From the NCBI GenBank assembly GCA_947501265.1, contig CANMVY010000004.1:62001-126000 (forward strand): 64,000 nucleotides of DNA. Reading direction: 5' to 3'. How positions within the stretch are numbered: the stretch's first letter is position 1; each line of letters begins with the position of its first letter. The notes beneath the pieces were generated by a model. The model was not told the DNA's origin. It saw nothing but the letters and a program-made list of their open reading frames with translations, and searched no databases. Positions 55,429 to 64,000 of the stretch are shown in pieces. The translations under genes were made by a program, and so were the position numbers. The stretch comes from Bacteroidota bacterium (GTDB lineage: Bacteria > Bacteroidota > Bacteroidia > UBA7662 > CANHCV01).

Positions 55429-56547
55429 ATGCAATTCAAACAAGTCGTTGGTCAAATTGAGCTCAAAAAGCAATTAATTGGCAAGGTAAAGTCCGAAAAA
55501 ATTCCGCACGCCCTGCTCTTTTTGGGTCAGGAAGGTGTAGGAACCCTTCCGTTGGCCATCGCTTTCGCCCAATATGTGAATTGTTTGGAGCCGTCTGACA
55601 CCGATTCGTGCGGACAGTGCAGCTCCTGCCGAAAAATGGAAAAACTGATCCACCCCGATCTTCATTTCTCCTTTCCATTTATCAAAACCAACGATATCAA
55701 AACCACCGATCCCTTGCTTCCGCTGTGGCGTGAATTTTTGGAAAAGAATTCATACGGAACCTATCGAAGTTGGTTGGATGTGATTGCGGCGGAAAATAAA
55801 CAAGGGAATATCCCCAACGAAGAATGCAAAAACTTCCTCTCCAAGCTCACCCTCATGAGCTTCGAAGCAAAGTACAAAGTGTTGATCTTGTGGATGCCCG
55901 AATTTTTGGGGCAATCGGGCAATATTTTGCTAAAAATGATTGAGGAACCACCAGCAGGAACGTTGTTTTTCCTGGTTGGGCGTGAATCAGATAGCATTCT
56001 TCCCACCATTTTAAGTCGGGTACAAACCATCAAAGTTCCAGGGATTGAAACCGAACACCTCTCCTATTATTTGGAACATATTTTAGGGGTTCCATCCAAC
56101 AATAGCGTAAGTTTAGTCAACGTAGCCGAAGGAAATTTGAATGAAGCCGTTCGTTTATTTGAAAACGAAGCCTCAAACAACGAAGAGCTTTTCAAACGCT
56201 GGATGCGCTTGTGTTATGCCTTACCGCAGGGAGCCGACGAGTTGGTTCAGTGGATTTTGTCGGTTTCGGTATTGGGACGGGAAGCGCAAAAGGGGCTGCT
56301 TCACTACGGCTTGTTTCTGATTCGTGAAGCCTTTTTATTTAAATTTGGTGCCAGCAAAAAAGAGCGGTTAAACCCCTCAGAGCAAGATTTTGTCTCAAAA
56401 TTTTCCAATTTGGTCAACGAGAAAAATGTGCCCATGTTTAGTCAGATTTTAAGCGACGGACAGAGTTACATCGAACGAAACGGGAATCCAAAAATCATCT
56501 TCCATGCATTGAGTTTAGAGATCAATGCCGCTTTTCGTAAGGCATGA
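55429..56547 (+). CDS. holB: DNA polymerase III delta' subunit
   Basis: Clamp-loader AAA+ subunit, 372 aa. The P-loop position reads GQEGVGTL, lacking the Lys needed for ATP hydrolysis, as in known delta' subunits. A zinc module is formed by Cys52, Cys61, Cys64 and Cys67. The sensor region MIEEPPAGTLFFLV is typical. Overlaps the next gene by ATGA. Confidence 0.9.
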   Translation: MQFKQVVGQIELKKQLIGKVKSEKIPHALLFLGQEGVGTLPLAIAFAQYVNCLEPSDTDSCGQCSSCRKMEKLIHPDLHFSFPFIKTNDIKTTDPLLPLWREFLEKNSYGTYRSWLDVIAAENKQGNIPNEECKNFLSKLTLMSFEAKYKVLILWMPEFLGQSGNILLKMIEEPPAGTLFFLVGRESDSILPTILSRVQTIKVPGIETEHLSYYLEHILGVPSNNSVSLVNVAEGNLNEAVRLFENEASNNEELFKRWMRLCYALPQGADELVQWILSVSVLGREAQKGLLHYGLFLIREAFLFKFGASKKERLNPSEQDFVSKFSNLVNEKNVPMFSQILSDGQSYIERNGNPKIIFHALSLEINAAFRKA

Positions 56548-57293
56548 TTTCGGTGGCCATCATTACGCTCAACGAAGAGAAAAACATCGAAAGATGCCTT
56601 CAATCCTTGTGCTTTGGTCCAAAAGGCTGGAACGAGCTGATTGATGAAATCGTGATTTTGGACAGTGGAAGTACCGACCGAACGGAAGCGCTGGCCAAGG
56701 CTTTTCCCAAAGTTCGATGGGAGGTTCAAGTTCCTTTTTTGGGACACATTCAGCAGAAACAACGGGCGGCGGAATTGGCAAACAACGACTGGATTTTAAG
56801 CCTCGACGCCGATGAAGCCTTAACGGAAACCCTTCAACATGCTCTTTTAAATGCTTCCTTGGAACCGGGGAACGCTTTTTTGTGGAACCGATTGAATCAT
56901 TTCGCAGGAAAACCCATTCGCCATGGGCGCTGGTACCCCGATGCGAAAGTGCGGTTGTGGAATCGGAAAGAAGGGAAATGGGGCGGAATGAATCCGCACG
57001 ACAAGGTGATTTTGTCTTCGAACGTCAAAGTGAGTTGGTTGAAGGGAGACATGCTTCATTTCACCTGCAGGGACGAGGCTCATTTCCGGGAAACCATGGT
57101 GAAATATGCCGTATTGGGGAATCGGGCGAGGCGGGAAAAGAACAAGCGCAGCTTTCCCCTACAGGGGTGGCTAGGTGGCGTCTTTCACTTTTTGGCCGAC
57201 TACGTTTTCCGCCGTGGGTTTATGGATGGAAAAGAAGGATGGATCATTGCTCGGGAGCAGTTTTGGTACACGGTGAGGAAGTATGGTGGATGA
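56544..57293 (+). CDS. Glycosyltransferase family 2 (WaaE/KdtX-like)
   Basis: 249 aa, GT-A fold with SVAIITLNEEKNIERCL, LDSGSTDRTE and the metal-binding SLDADEAL (DxD). The RHGRWYPDAKVRLWNR and HFTCRDEAHF segments match the WaaE/KdtX group, which adds glucose to the LPS inner core. Cotranscribed with holB. Convergent with tyrS, 17 bases apart. Confidence 0.87.
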   Translation: MISVAIITLNEEKNIERCLQSLCFGPKGWNELIDEIVILDSGSTDRTEALAKAFPKVRWEVQVPFLGHIQQKQRAAELANNDWILSLDADEALTETLQHALLNASLEPGNAFLWNRLNHFAGKPIRHGRWYPDAKVRLWNRKEGKWGGMNPHDKVILSSNVKVSWLKGDMLHFTCRDEAHFRETMVKYAVLGNRARREKNKRSFPLQGWLGGVFHFLADYVFRRGFMDGKEGWIIAREQFWYTVRKYGG

Positions 57294-57310
57294 GGTTCCA
57301 ACCTTCCCCT

Positions 57311-58585
57311 TTACCCAAAAATCACCAAAAAATAATTCTTCTTTCCTTTTTGCACCAACAGGTATTTTCCATTCAGCACTTGTTCCGAAGAAAACAATTG
57401 ATCGGGAGATTCCACTTTTTTGCGATTGATGGCCACGCCTCCGGCTTGGATCATTTTTCGAGCTTCGCCCTTGGAGGGGAAAAACTGGGTGTGTTCGGTC
57501 AACAAATCAAGGGCGGAAACGCCTTGAGCCAACAAGGTGGGCGAAAGGTGAGCTTGGGGCACCCCTTCGAAAACGGAAAGCAACATGGACTCGGAAAGGG
57601 TACCCAAGCGGTCTTCCGTTTCCTTGCCGAAAAGGATTTCGGTGGCTTCTTGCACCTGTTTTACAGCGTCTTCACCGTGAACGCGAGCGGTAATGTCCTC
57701 GGCTAAGGCCCGCTGAAGCGATCGCAAATGCGGTGCCTGACGGTGTTCGGCTACCAAAATTTCGATGGTTGCCTGGTCCTTCAAGGTGAAAATTTTGATG
57801 TACTTTTCCGCATCTTCATCGGCGGCATTAATCCAGTACTGGTAAAAAGCGTACGGACTGGTTTTGGCGGGATCCAGCCACACGTTTCCGCTTTCGGTTT
57901 TTCCGAACTTACTGCCATCGGCTTTGGTGATGAGTGGCGTTGTTGCTGCGAAAGCCTCGCCCCCTTCCATCCGGCGAATCAATTCGGTTCCCGTGGTGAT
58001 ATTTCCCCACTGATCGGAACCACCCATTTGCAAACGGATGTTGTGGTTCTTCCACAAATGGTAGAAATCGTATCCTTGAATGAGTTGATACGAAAATTCG
58101 GTGAAGCTGATGCCGGTTTCGATGCGCTTTTTCACCGAATCTTTGTGCGACATGTAATTGACGGTGATGTGTTTTCCCACCTGACGTAGGAAATCCAACA
58201 GCTGGAAATTTTTAAACCAATCGTAGTTATTCACGATTACGGCTGCATTCGAACCCGAGAAATCGAGGAATTTAGCGAGTTGCTGCTGAACGCAAGATTG
58301 GTTGTGCAACAAGGTTTCTTCGTCGAGGAATTTGCGTTCTTCCGATTTTCCGGAAGGATCGCCCACCATTCCGGTGGCACCGCCCACCAACGCAAACGGG
58401 GTATGCCCGCCGCGCTGAAAGTGAACTAAAATCATGATTTGCACCAAGTTACCGATGTGAAGAGAATCGGCGGTGGGATCGAAACCGATGTATCCGGCAA
58501 TTTTTTCTTTGGTAAGGAGTTCTTCGGTTCCGGGCATGACATCGTGAAGCATGCCGCGCCAGCGCAATTCATCTAAAAAATTCAT
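57311..58585 (-). CDS. tyrS: Tyrosyl-tRNA synthetase
   Basis: 424 aa class I synthetase. HIGH motif HIGN at 43-46, KMSKS-equivalent KFGKT near residue 230, GSDQWGNI binding loop, and a C-terminal S4 RNA-binding domain (about 355-420). Monocistronic with a perfect -7 element four bases before the ATG. Confidence 0.97.
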   Translation of the reverse strand: MNFLDELRWRGMLHDVMPGTEELLTKEKIAGYIGFDPTADSLHIGNLVQIMILVHFQRGGHTPFALVGGATGMVGDPSGKSEERKFLDEETLLHNQSCVQQQLAKFLDFSGSNAAVIVNNYDWFKNFQLLDFLRQVGKHITVNYMSHKDSVKKRIETGISFTEFSYQLIQGYDFYHLWKNHNIRLQMGGSDQWGNITTGTELIRRMEGGEAFAATTPLITKADGSKFGKTESGNVWLDPAKTSPYAFYQYWINAADEDAEKYIKIFTLKDQATIEILVAEHRQAPHLRSLQRALAEDITARVHGEDAVKQVQEATEILFGKETEDRLGTLSESMLLSVFEGVPQAHLSPTLLAQGVSALDLLTEHTQFFPSKGEARKMIQAGGVAINRKKVESPDQLFSSEQVLNGKYLLVQKGKKNYFLVIFG

Positions 58586-58589
58586 GGTT

Positions 58590-58597
58590 CAAAAATA
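58590..58597 (-). promoter_or_regulatory. -7 element abutting tyrS
   Basis: Minus-strand TATTTTTG (perfect), AACC, then ATG at 58585. Confidence 0.55.
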
Positions 58598-58765
58598 CAC
58601 ACCAAGGGCCGAACAAAAAAAGCCAAGGTAGGATGTTGTGTGTTTGGGGAACAGATGATTTTTTAATTGTAGAGGAGGAAGTGGGAGATTGGGTAAGGAA
58701 ATGGCGGATTGAATTCTTCGATGAAGCTTAGGGAAAAGCGCGGTGGTCGAGTGTATCAACGCGTT
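58598..58765. other. Non-coding spacer upstream of tyrS
   Basis: No convincing gene on either strand. A GGTCGAG motif at 58745-58751 recurs at 58766-58772, marking the edge of the repeat cluster that fills the rest of this gap. Confidence 0.5.
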
Positions 58766-58920
58766 GGTCGAGCCCTTCGACAGGCTCAGGGACCATGTCC
58801 CGACGAATGTCGGGATTATTATCGAGACCTCGCTTACGTTGGGGGTTGGGTTTTTGGGTAGGGATCAACACGGGTTGGGATCAACACGGGTTGGGATCAA
58901 CCTGCGTGTTGATCCTACCC
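58766..58920. repeat. Cluster of palindromic and tandem intergenic repeats
   Basis: Three distinct repeat types lie side by side. The first is a REP-like palindromic motif centred on CCCTTCGACAGGCTCAGGG (58766-58794), of a kind dispersed in many bacterial genomes. The second is TCCCGAC-N4-GTCGGGA (58798-58815), matching the stem of the rplS-operon terminator. The third is a 16-bp unit GGGATCAACACGGGTT repeated 2.6 times (58861-58902). The flanks of the third, GGGTA at 58856 and the arm 58901-58920, form an inverted repeat. No ORF is credible here. Confidence 0.75.
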
Positions 58921-58996
58921 GTGGATTTATCCAACAAAAAAATCGATCGCCGCTTTTTTATTCGATAGGGAATCGATTTGATGAATGCCTCCATGG

Positions 58997-59230
58997 TTAC
59001 AAGTTACTCATCCAACCGCCGGCATTGTTGCAATCAATTCCTTGAGCGCGAAGGTAGGCGGTGGCCTGTCCGCTTCGACCGCCACTTAGGCAACAAAGGT
59101 CAATGGGGCCTTGGATGGCACGAATTTCTTCGATTCGATGAGGAATTTCATTCAAAGGAATGTTGATGCTTCCAGGAACATTCCCTGCCTGAAACTCGGC
59201 TGGAGTACGAACGTCGATGAGTGTTTTCAT
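58997..59230 (-). CDS. Rhodanese-like domain protein
   Basis: 77 aa, a minimal single rhodanese domain. LIDVRTPAEFQAGNVPGSINIPL matches the N-terminal signature in pieces, and the active-site loop CLSGGRSG has catalytic Cys47. Expected to carry sulfane sulfur. It is shorter than the usual 100 aa and has no signal peptide, though the core looks complete. No -7 element is obvious. Confidence 0.87.
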   Translation of the reverse strand: MKTLIDVRTPAEFQAGNVPGSINIPLNEIPHRIEEIRAIQGPIDLCCLSGGRSGQATAYLRAQGIDCNNAGGWMSNL

Positions 59231-59325
59231 TATTTAAGCGTGTTAATTTCAATATGCCAAGCTAACTTTCGCGAATTTAGTTTAGTTCCTCCAATTACGA
59301 TTTTTTTCCTTCATCTCTCCGAACA

Positions 59326-59347
59326 AAAAAGGGAGCCAATTCGGCCC
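59326..59347 (-). terminator. Terminator of the adhesin gene
   Basis: GGGAGCC (59331-59337) / GGCCCCC (59343-59349) with one mismatch. On the minus strand it is followed by six T, shortly after the adhesin stop at 59356. Confidence 0.6.
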
Positions 59348-59355
59348 CCTTCTCT

Positions 59356-62300
59356 TTATCGTTGAATAATAAACTTTTGCGTTTCCGTATGATGGATATC
59401 CGAATATCGAATCCAATACATTCCCGGCTTCAAATGTTCTAAGTTAAAGGTCGACTGTGATTCATTGGATCGCACTTTCGATGCCACTTTTCGGCCTGAG
59501 CCATCAAATACTTCCAATAATCCAACGGCTACTTCACCTCTCCAAAGAACGTTCAATTGACCGTTGGTAGGATTAGGATAAACCGAGAATTTAAATTCAC
59601 CGTTGAAAGTCTTTTCTGTAGGCAATAACTCCTTATCGATATCCACATCACTCAAAACAGCATCTTTTACAACAATTGGCGTTGAATAGGCCCAGCAATT
59701 GAATCCATTTCTAACTCCGCAAGTATAAATACCATTCAGTTGAATGGTGAACTTGTTGTTGGTTGCGCCCGGAATTGGAGAACCGTTCAAAAACCATTGA
59801 ACTTGTGAAGAATCTGAAACGAGCGTGTACGCATACTTCTTGACTTGTGGTGCCGCAGGAACGGGATGAACCGTGGCATTTACAGGAGAAGAAAAGGCAC
59901 TGCTACATCCGAAAGCATTGGTTGATTTTACGTAGTAAGGCAAATTATTACGAATAACAATGCTTGATGAAGTATCACCCGTATTCCATGTATTTCCAAA
60001 TAAAGAGGAAGACGTAATTACCATGGAATCGCCTTGGCAGAAGGTTAGAGCTGATCCCGTGGGTGTAATGGTGGGAGGAAGTGGTCTCGGATTTACCGTA
60101 ATAACAATGGCATTCGAAACGGTTGAAGTACATCCCAAAGCAACACGAACAGCGGAATAAATCCCTGTATTCTTAACAAAAATAGATGAATTGGTAGAAC
60201 CCGTATTCCAAATAGAACCTTGGCTAGGCGTAATGCTTAATTGTACTGAATCGCCCTGGCAGAAGGAAGTATCCCTTCCAGCAACCACTGGAGCCGATGG
60301 AATGGGATTAACCAAAACTTGAATGGAATTGGATGGATCTGAATAACAACCCTGATTCTGATTTCGTGCTGTAAATGTTCCTGAATTTCGCACAACGATG
60401 GAAATCGTCGAATCTCCGGTACTCCAAACCGAAACCGAATTCGAAGTCACTCGAACCGAATCGCCTTGGCAGAACGTGGTGTTGCCTGAAGCAACGATCG
60501 TTGGCGCCAACGGACTTGTAATAACGGTTGGTTGAAGGATATTCGAAAATACAGAAGCACAGCCGTTTTGAAGAACATATCCATAAACTGGATTGTTGCT
60601 TCGAACATAAATCTGACTAGAAGTAGCTCCCGTACTCCAAACCATACCTTGGGAAACGTTTGAAGAAATCAGCAAACTATCATTAGAACAGAAGGAAACT
60701 GAAGATGAAGAAATGATGGGAGCTGTTGGGACCGGACTAACCAAAACCGAAGTTGGCAAGGAAACCGAGGAAGTACAAGAACCTAAAATGGATTGAACCG
60801 TGAGCACTTGAGATTGATAAATCCAAACGGATGTTTGGGTTGAACCATTGCTCCACAAGGGAGATCCATTTCCATTGAACGATAACTGAACACTATCGCC
60901 CAAACAAAACTGTGGATTTCTGCTGCTCGTGATCGTTGGAGCCGATGGCGTTGGATTCACCGTTACAGTCACCGCGTTGGAAACCGAAGAAGAACATCCG
61001 TTCGCTACCACGTATCCGCTAATCGTGCCGCTATTGCGAACCACAATGCTCGAAACGTTGGTAGCTCCCGTGCTCCAGTTCATGCCCGTGCCTGTGCTCG
61101 ACGTAATGCGCAAGCTATCGCCCGAACAGAACGTAGTAGCTGTAGAAACCGTTAATGTAGGCGTTACGGGAATGGAATTGACCAATACTGAAATCGGATT
61201 CGACACCGTGGACGTACAGCCTAACGCATAGGCTCGAACTAAATATACTCCGTTAGATTTGGCAACGATACTGGTTCCAACAGCACCGTTGGACCAGATT
61301 TTGTTCTCGGTTCCCGTGCTAGAAATCACCACCGAATCGCCTTGGCAGAACGTGGTAGGGCGGTTAACTGTAATCGTTGGAGCCGATGGCGTTGGATTTA
61401 CCGTTACCGCCACCGCGTTGGAAACCGAAGAAGAACATCCGTTCGCTACCACATATCCAGTAATAGTACCGCTTGCGCGAACCACAATGCTCGAAACGTT
61501 GGCGGCTCCCGTGCTCCAGTTCATGCCCGTGCCTGTGCTCGACGTAATGCGCAAGCTATCGCCTGAACAGAACGTGGTAGCTGTGGAAGCCGTTAGTGTA
61601 GGCGTTGCGGGAATTGAATTAACCAATACTGAAATCGGATTCGACACGGTGGATGTACAGCCTACTGCGAAGGCGCGAACCGAATAAACTCCGTTAGATT
61701 TAGCAACGATACTGTTACCAACAGCACCGTTGGACCAGATTTTGTTTTCTGTTCCCGTACTGGAAATCACCACCGAATCGCCTTGGCAGAACGTGGTGGG
61801 GCGGTTAGCCGTAATCGTTGGAGCCGATGGCGTTGGATTCACCGTTACCGCCACCGCGTTGGAAACAGCTGAAGAACATCCGTTCGCAACCACGTATCCG
61901 CTAATCGTGCCGCTATTGCGAACCACAATGCTCGAAACGTTGGCGGCTCCCGTGCTCCAGTTCATGCCAGTGCCCGCGCTCGACGTAATCTGCAAGCTAT
62001 CGCCCGAACAGAACGTGGTAGCTGTAGAAGCCGTTAATGTGGGCGTTGCGGGAATAGAATTGACCAATACTGAAATCGGATTCGACACTGTGGACGTACA
62101 GCCCAAAGCGAAGGCGCGAACCGAATAAACTCCGTTAGATTTGGCAACGATACTGTTACCAACGGCACCGTTCGACCAGATTTTGTTTTCTGTTCCCGTG
62201 CTGGAAATCACCACCGAATCGCCTTGGCAGAACGTGGTGGGGCGGTTAGCCGTGATCGTTGGAGCCGATGGCGTTGGATTCACCGTTACAGCCACTGCGT

Positions 62301-64000
62301 TGGAAACCGAAGAAGAACATCCGTTCGCTACCACATATCCAGTAATAGTACCGCTTGCGCGAACCACAATGCTCGAAACGTTGGCGGCTCCCGTGCTCCA
62401 GTTCATGCCCGTGCCTGTGCTCGAGGTGATGCGCAAGCTATCACCCGAACAGAACGTGGTAGCTGTGGAAGCCGTTAATGTGGGGGTTGCGGGAATGGAA
62501 TTAACCAATACTGAAATCGGATTCGACACCGTAGAGGTACAGCCCAAAGCGAAGGCGCGAACCGAATAAACTCCGCTAGATTTGGCAACGATACTGTTAC
62601 CAACAGCACCGTTCGACCAGATTTTGTTTTCTGTTCCCGTACTCGATATCACCACTGAATCGCCTTGGCAGAACGTGGTGGGGCGGTTAGCCGTGATCGT
62701 TGGAGCCGATGGCGTTGGATTCACCGTTACCGCCACCGCGTTGGAAACAGCAGAAGAACATCCGTTTGCTACTACGTATCCGGTAATCGTACCGCTTGCG
62801 CGAACAACAATGCTCGAAACGTTGGTGGCTCCTGTGCTCCAGTTCATGCCCGTGCCCGTGCTCGACGTAATCTGCAAGCTATCGCCCGAACAGAACGTAG
62901 TGGCTGTGGAAGCCGTTAATGTGGGTGCTGTAGGAGACTGAGTAACTTGAACAGCAACTGAAGTTGAACCACTGGAACATCCGGTTCCTTGAACGAGTAC
63001 CGAATAAGTTCCTGAAGTTTTAACAACAATGCTTCGACTGTTAGACCCTGTGCTCCAAACGTTTCCGGCCAAAGCAGATGAGGTAAGGATTACGCTATCT
63101 CCAGAACAGAAATTAAGCGATCTTGAATTGGTGATGCTGGGTGTTGCGGGACGAGGTTGAACCGATACATTGATGGATGCCGATGAAGCTGAGCATCCGT
63201 TTACTGTACTTCGAACAGAATAAGTGCCCGTATTTTTGGCGTAAAAAACGCTTTGATTGGCACCATTTATCGCATTCCCTGCTAAAAACCATTGATTTCC
63301 GGTGGCTGCAGAGCTATTCAATAACACACTATCACCTGAACAGAAGGTTAATGCTCCAACATTAGAAATGATGGGGTTAGCAGGAATTGGGTTCACCGTT
63401 ACCACTACACTTTCAGTATCAGAACAGCCATTGGTTGTTCCGATGACTTGGTAGGTTGTTGTGGTGATTGGATTAGCAATAGGAGACGATGAAGATGCAT
63501 TGGATAAACCTGCGGAAGGAGTCCAAGTGTAGGTATTTGCTCCTGTTGCTGAAATGGTGGAAGATGTTCCCACACAAATCGTTGCTCCAGTTACTTGCAA
63601 AGCGGGTTTACCTTGAACGGTAACTGTTGTAGAGGAAGAAGCGGTACATCCATAAACGTTGGTTACGGTTAATTGATACGTTGTTGTTTGAATGGGTTTT
63701 GCCCATGGTGATGCCGAATTGGTTTGACTCAATCCATTTCCAGTCCAAGCAAAAGATCCATTTCCTGTTCCATCCAATCGAACGGAATCTCCGGAACAAA
63801 TGAGTTTCGAAGAACCGGCATTGGCTTGGGTAGCCACCAATCGAAGGGTTCCGTTGCAAATGTCGTAAATCTGTGAATTGGAGATATCTCTTACTCGAAT
63901 AAGGTAATTATTGGAATTGAGGTTGGGAACGGTCCAATTGTACGAGCCAACATTGGGTTGATTGGTTGCTAATGCAACCCAGGATGTTCCTGCATTGGCT
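59356..64000 (-). CDS. Giant repeat adhesin with Ig-like modules and T9SS sorting domain (5' part beyond window)
   Basis: The frame is open without a stop from the right edge (64000) to 59356, at least 1547 aa. The upstream part encodes a Kre9/KNH-like sandwich (YNWTVPNLNSNNYLIRVRD). About 17 Ig-like modules of 70-80 aa follow, each with a Cys pair (TFCSGDS ... NGCSS) and SW/WSTG core. Nine of them form a near-identical alternating A/B array. The C terminus (YPNPTNGQLNVLW to GMYWIRYSDIHH) is a type A T9SS sorting domain. Probably a surface adhesin. A TTG at 63840 is not the start, since similarity and frame continue upstream. Confidence 0.88.
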   Translation of the reverse strand, partial: ANAGTSWVALATNQPNVGSYNWTVPNLNSNNYLIRVRDISNSQIYDICNGTLRLVATQANAGSSKLICSGDSVRLDGTGNGSFAWTGNGLSQTNSASPWAKPIQTTTYQLTVTNVYGCTASSSTTVTVQGKPALQVTGATICVGTSSTISATGANTYTWTPSAGLSNASSSSPIANPITTTTYQVIGTTNGCSDTESVVVTVNPIPANPIISNVGALTFCSGDSVLLNSSAATGNQWFLAGNAINGANQSVFYAKNTGTYSVRSTVNGCSASSASINVSVQPRPATPSITNSRSLNFCSGDSVILTSSALAGNVWSTGSNSRSIVVKTSGTYSVLVQGTGCSSGSTSVAVQVTQSPTAPTLTASTATTFCSGDSLQITSSTGTGMNWSTGATNVSSIVVRASGTITGYVVANGCSSAVSNAVAVTVNPTPSAPTITANRPTTFCQGDSVVISSTGTENKIWSNGAVGNSIVAKSSGVYSVRAFALGCTSTVSNPISVLVNSIPATPTLTASTATTFCSGDSLRITSSTGTGMNWSTGAANVSSIVVRASGTITGYVVANGCSSSVSNAVAVTVNPTPSAPTITANRPTTFCQGDSVVISSTGTENKIWSNGAVGNSIVAKSNGVYSVRAFALGCTSTVSNPISVLVNSIPATPTLTASTATTFCSGDSLQITSSAGTGMNWSTGAANVSSIVVRNSGTISGYVVANGCSSAVSNAVAVTVNPTPSAPTITANRPTTFCQGDSVVISSTGTENKIWSNGAVGNSIVAKSNGVYSVRAFAVGCTSTVSNPISVLVNSIPATPTLTASTATTFCSGDSLRITSSTGTGMNWSTGAANVSSIVVRASGTITGYVVANGCSSSVSNAVAVTVNPTPSAPTITVNRPTTFCQGDSVVISSTGTENKIWSNGAVGTSIVAKSNGVYLVRAYALGCTSTVSNPISVLVNSIPVTPTLTVSTATTFCSGDSLRITSSTGTGMNWSTGATNVSSIVVRNSGTISGYVVANGCSSSVSNAVTVTVNPTPSAPTITSSRNPQFCLGDSVQLSFNGNGSPLWSNGSTQTSVWIYQSQVLTVQSILGSCTSSVSLPTSVLVSPVPTAPIISSSSVSFCSNDSLLISSNVSQGMVWSTGATSSQIYVRSNNPVYGYVLQNGCASVFSNILQPTVITSPLAPTIVASGNTTFCQGDSVRVTSNSVSVWSTGDSTISIVVRNSGTFTARNQNQGCYSDPSNSIQVLVNPIPSAPVVAGRDTSFCQGDSVQLSITPSQGSIWNTGSTNSSIFVKNTGIYSAVRVALGCTSTVSNAIVITVNPRPLPPTITPTGSALTFCQGDSMVITSSSLFGNTWNTGDTSSSIVIRNNLPYYVKSTNAFGCSSAFSSPVNATVHPVPAAPQVKKYAYTLVSDSSQVQWFLNGSPIPGATNNKFTIQLNGIYTCGVRNGFNCWAYSTPIVVKDAVLSDVDIDKELLPTEKTFNGEFKFSVYPNPTNGQLNVLWRGEVAVGLLEVFDGSGRKVASKVRSNESQSTFNLEHLKPGMYWIRYSDIHHTETQKFIIQR
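60930..62940 (-). repeat. 441-bp tandem repeat array inside the adhesin gene
   Basis: A 441-bp unit (147 codons, two Ig-like modules A and B) recurs with near-identical DNA at 62582, 62141, 61700 and 61259 (equivalent points on the plus strand). The module order is A-B-A-B-A-B-A-B-A. Units differ at scattered synonymous and a few coding positions (for example SAV/SSV, AFA/AYA). Confidence 0.9.

Noticed and set aside
55460-55500. Inactivated holB because the P-loop lacks its Lys
   Set aside because: Delta' subunits normally lack ATPase activity; the loss is a family trait, not damage.
58743-59045. 100-aa plus-strand ORF across the repeat island
   Set aside because: It is made of palindromic and tandem repeats and runs antisense into the rhodanese gene; no family features.
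61259-62941. Series of plus-strand ORFs of 119-142 aa with near-identical sequences
   Set aside because: They are antisense shadows of the 441-bp repeats in the adhesin gene and recur at the same period; codon pattern and sorting domain support the minus strand.
1-64000. Prophage, integrative element or insertion sequence
   Set aside because: No integrase, transposase, phage structural or conjugation gene was recognised; only small repeats are present.

Overview
The window is a chromosomal segment of a Bacteroidota bacterium, most likely Flavobacteriales; the family cannot be fixed from sequence alone. Supporting marks are C-terminal type IX secretion (T9SS) sorting domains on very large secreted proteins, a GldH gliding lipoprotein, an IPExxxVDY-family gene beside pyruvate kinase, a TonB receptor paired with a DUF4249 lipoprotein, and promoters of the Bacteroidota form TTTG / TAnnTTTG. 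Most of the segment is core metabolism and information processing. I found no integrase, transposase, phage gene, CRISPR array or rRNA.

Layout. 1-2.2 kb: M28 peptidase (cut by the left edge), tsaB and a possible structured RNA. 2.2-2.5 kb: tRNA-Met on the minus strand followed by three tandem broken copies of its 3' half. 2.6-8.1 kb: giant T9SS cargo protein. 8.2-13.4 kb: murB, then a convergent operon TPR-lipoprotein/thrS/infC/rpmI/rplT. 13.5-19.7 kb: comF, then a tightly coupled unit of secreted subtilase, sigma factor and single-pass membrane protein. 20.2-24.1 kb: M43 metalloprotease and htpG. 24.1-30.7 kb: overlapping minus-strand operon aroQ/TonB receptor/DUF4249/unknown secreted protein/glycosyltransferase. 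30.8-39.9 kb: long plus-strand run queA, gcvT, IPExxxVDY, pyk, DUF3467, ricT-like, gldH, TPR, ComA-like, DUF6069-like. 39.9-49.8 kb: reductase, dtd, mazG-like, LOG-family, an M23 peptidase fused to a peroxiredoxin, FIST, and the recJ/lptB/GH3 operon. 49.9-59.2 kb: M1 aminopeptidase, rplS/rplU/rpmA, crtW-like, vanZ-like, AlbA_2 protein, holB, glycosyltransferase 2, tyrS, rhodanese. 59.4-64 kb: a giant repeat adhesin on the minus strand, open through the right edge.

The most striking observations are as follows. (1) At least eleven unrelated genes have the G of a TAnnTTTG-like -7 promoter element exactly four bases before the start codon, which predicts leaderless mRNAs as a common mode of gene expression here. 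(2) A tRNA-Met gene is followed by three tandem tRNA-3'-half units, each carrying the same 16-base palindrome. (3) An exported M23 endopeptidase is fused in frame to a Bcp-type peroxiredoxin. (4) A 441-bp unit is repeated about 4.5 times, nearly identically, inside the adhesin gene. (5) A T9SS subtilase is translationally coupled to its own sigma factor and a putative membrane regulator. Functions are assigned from recognisable motifs and gene order only; no database search was run.
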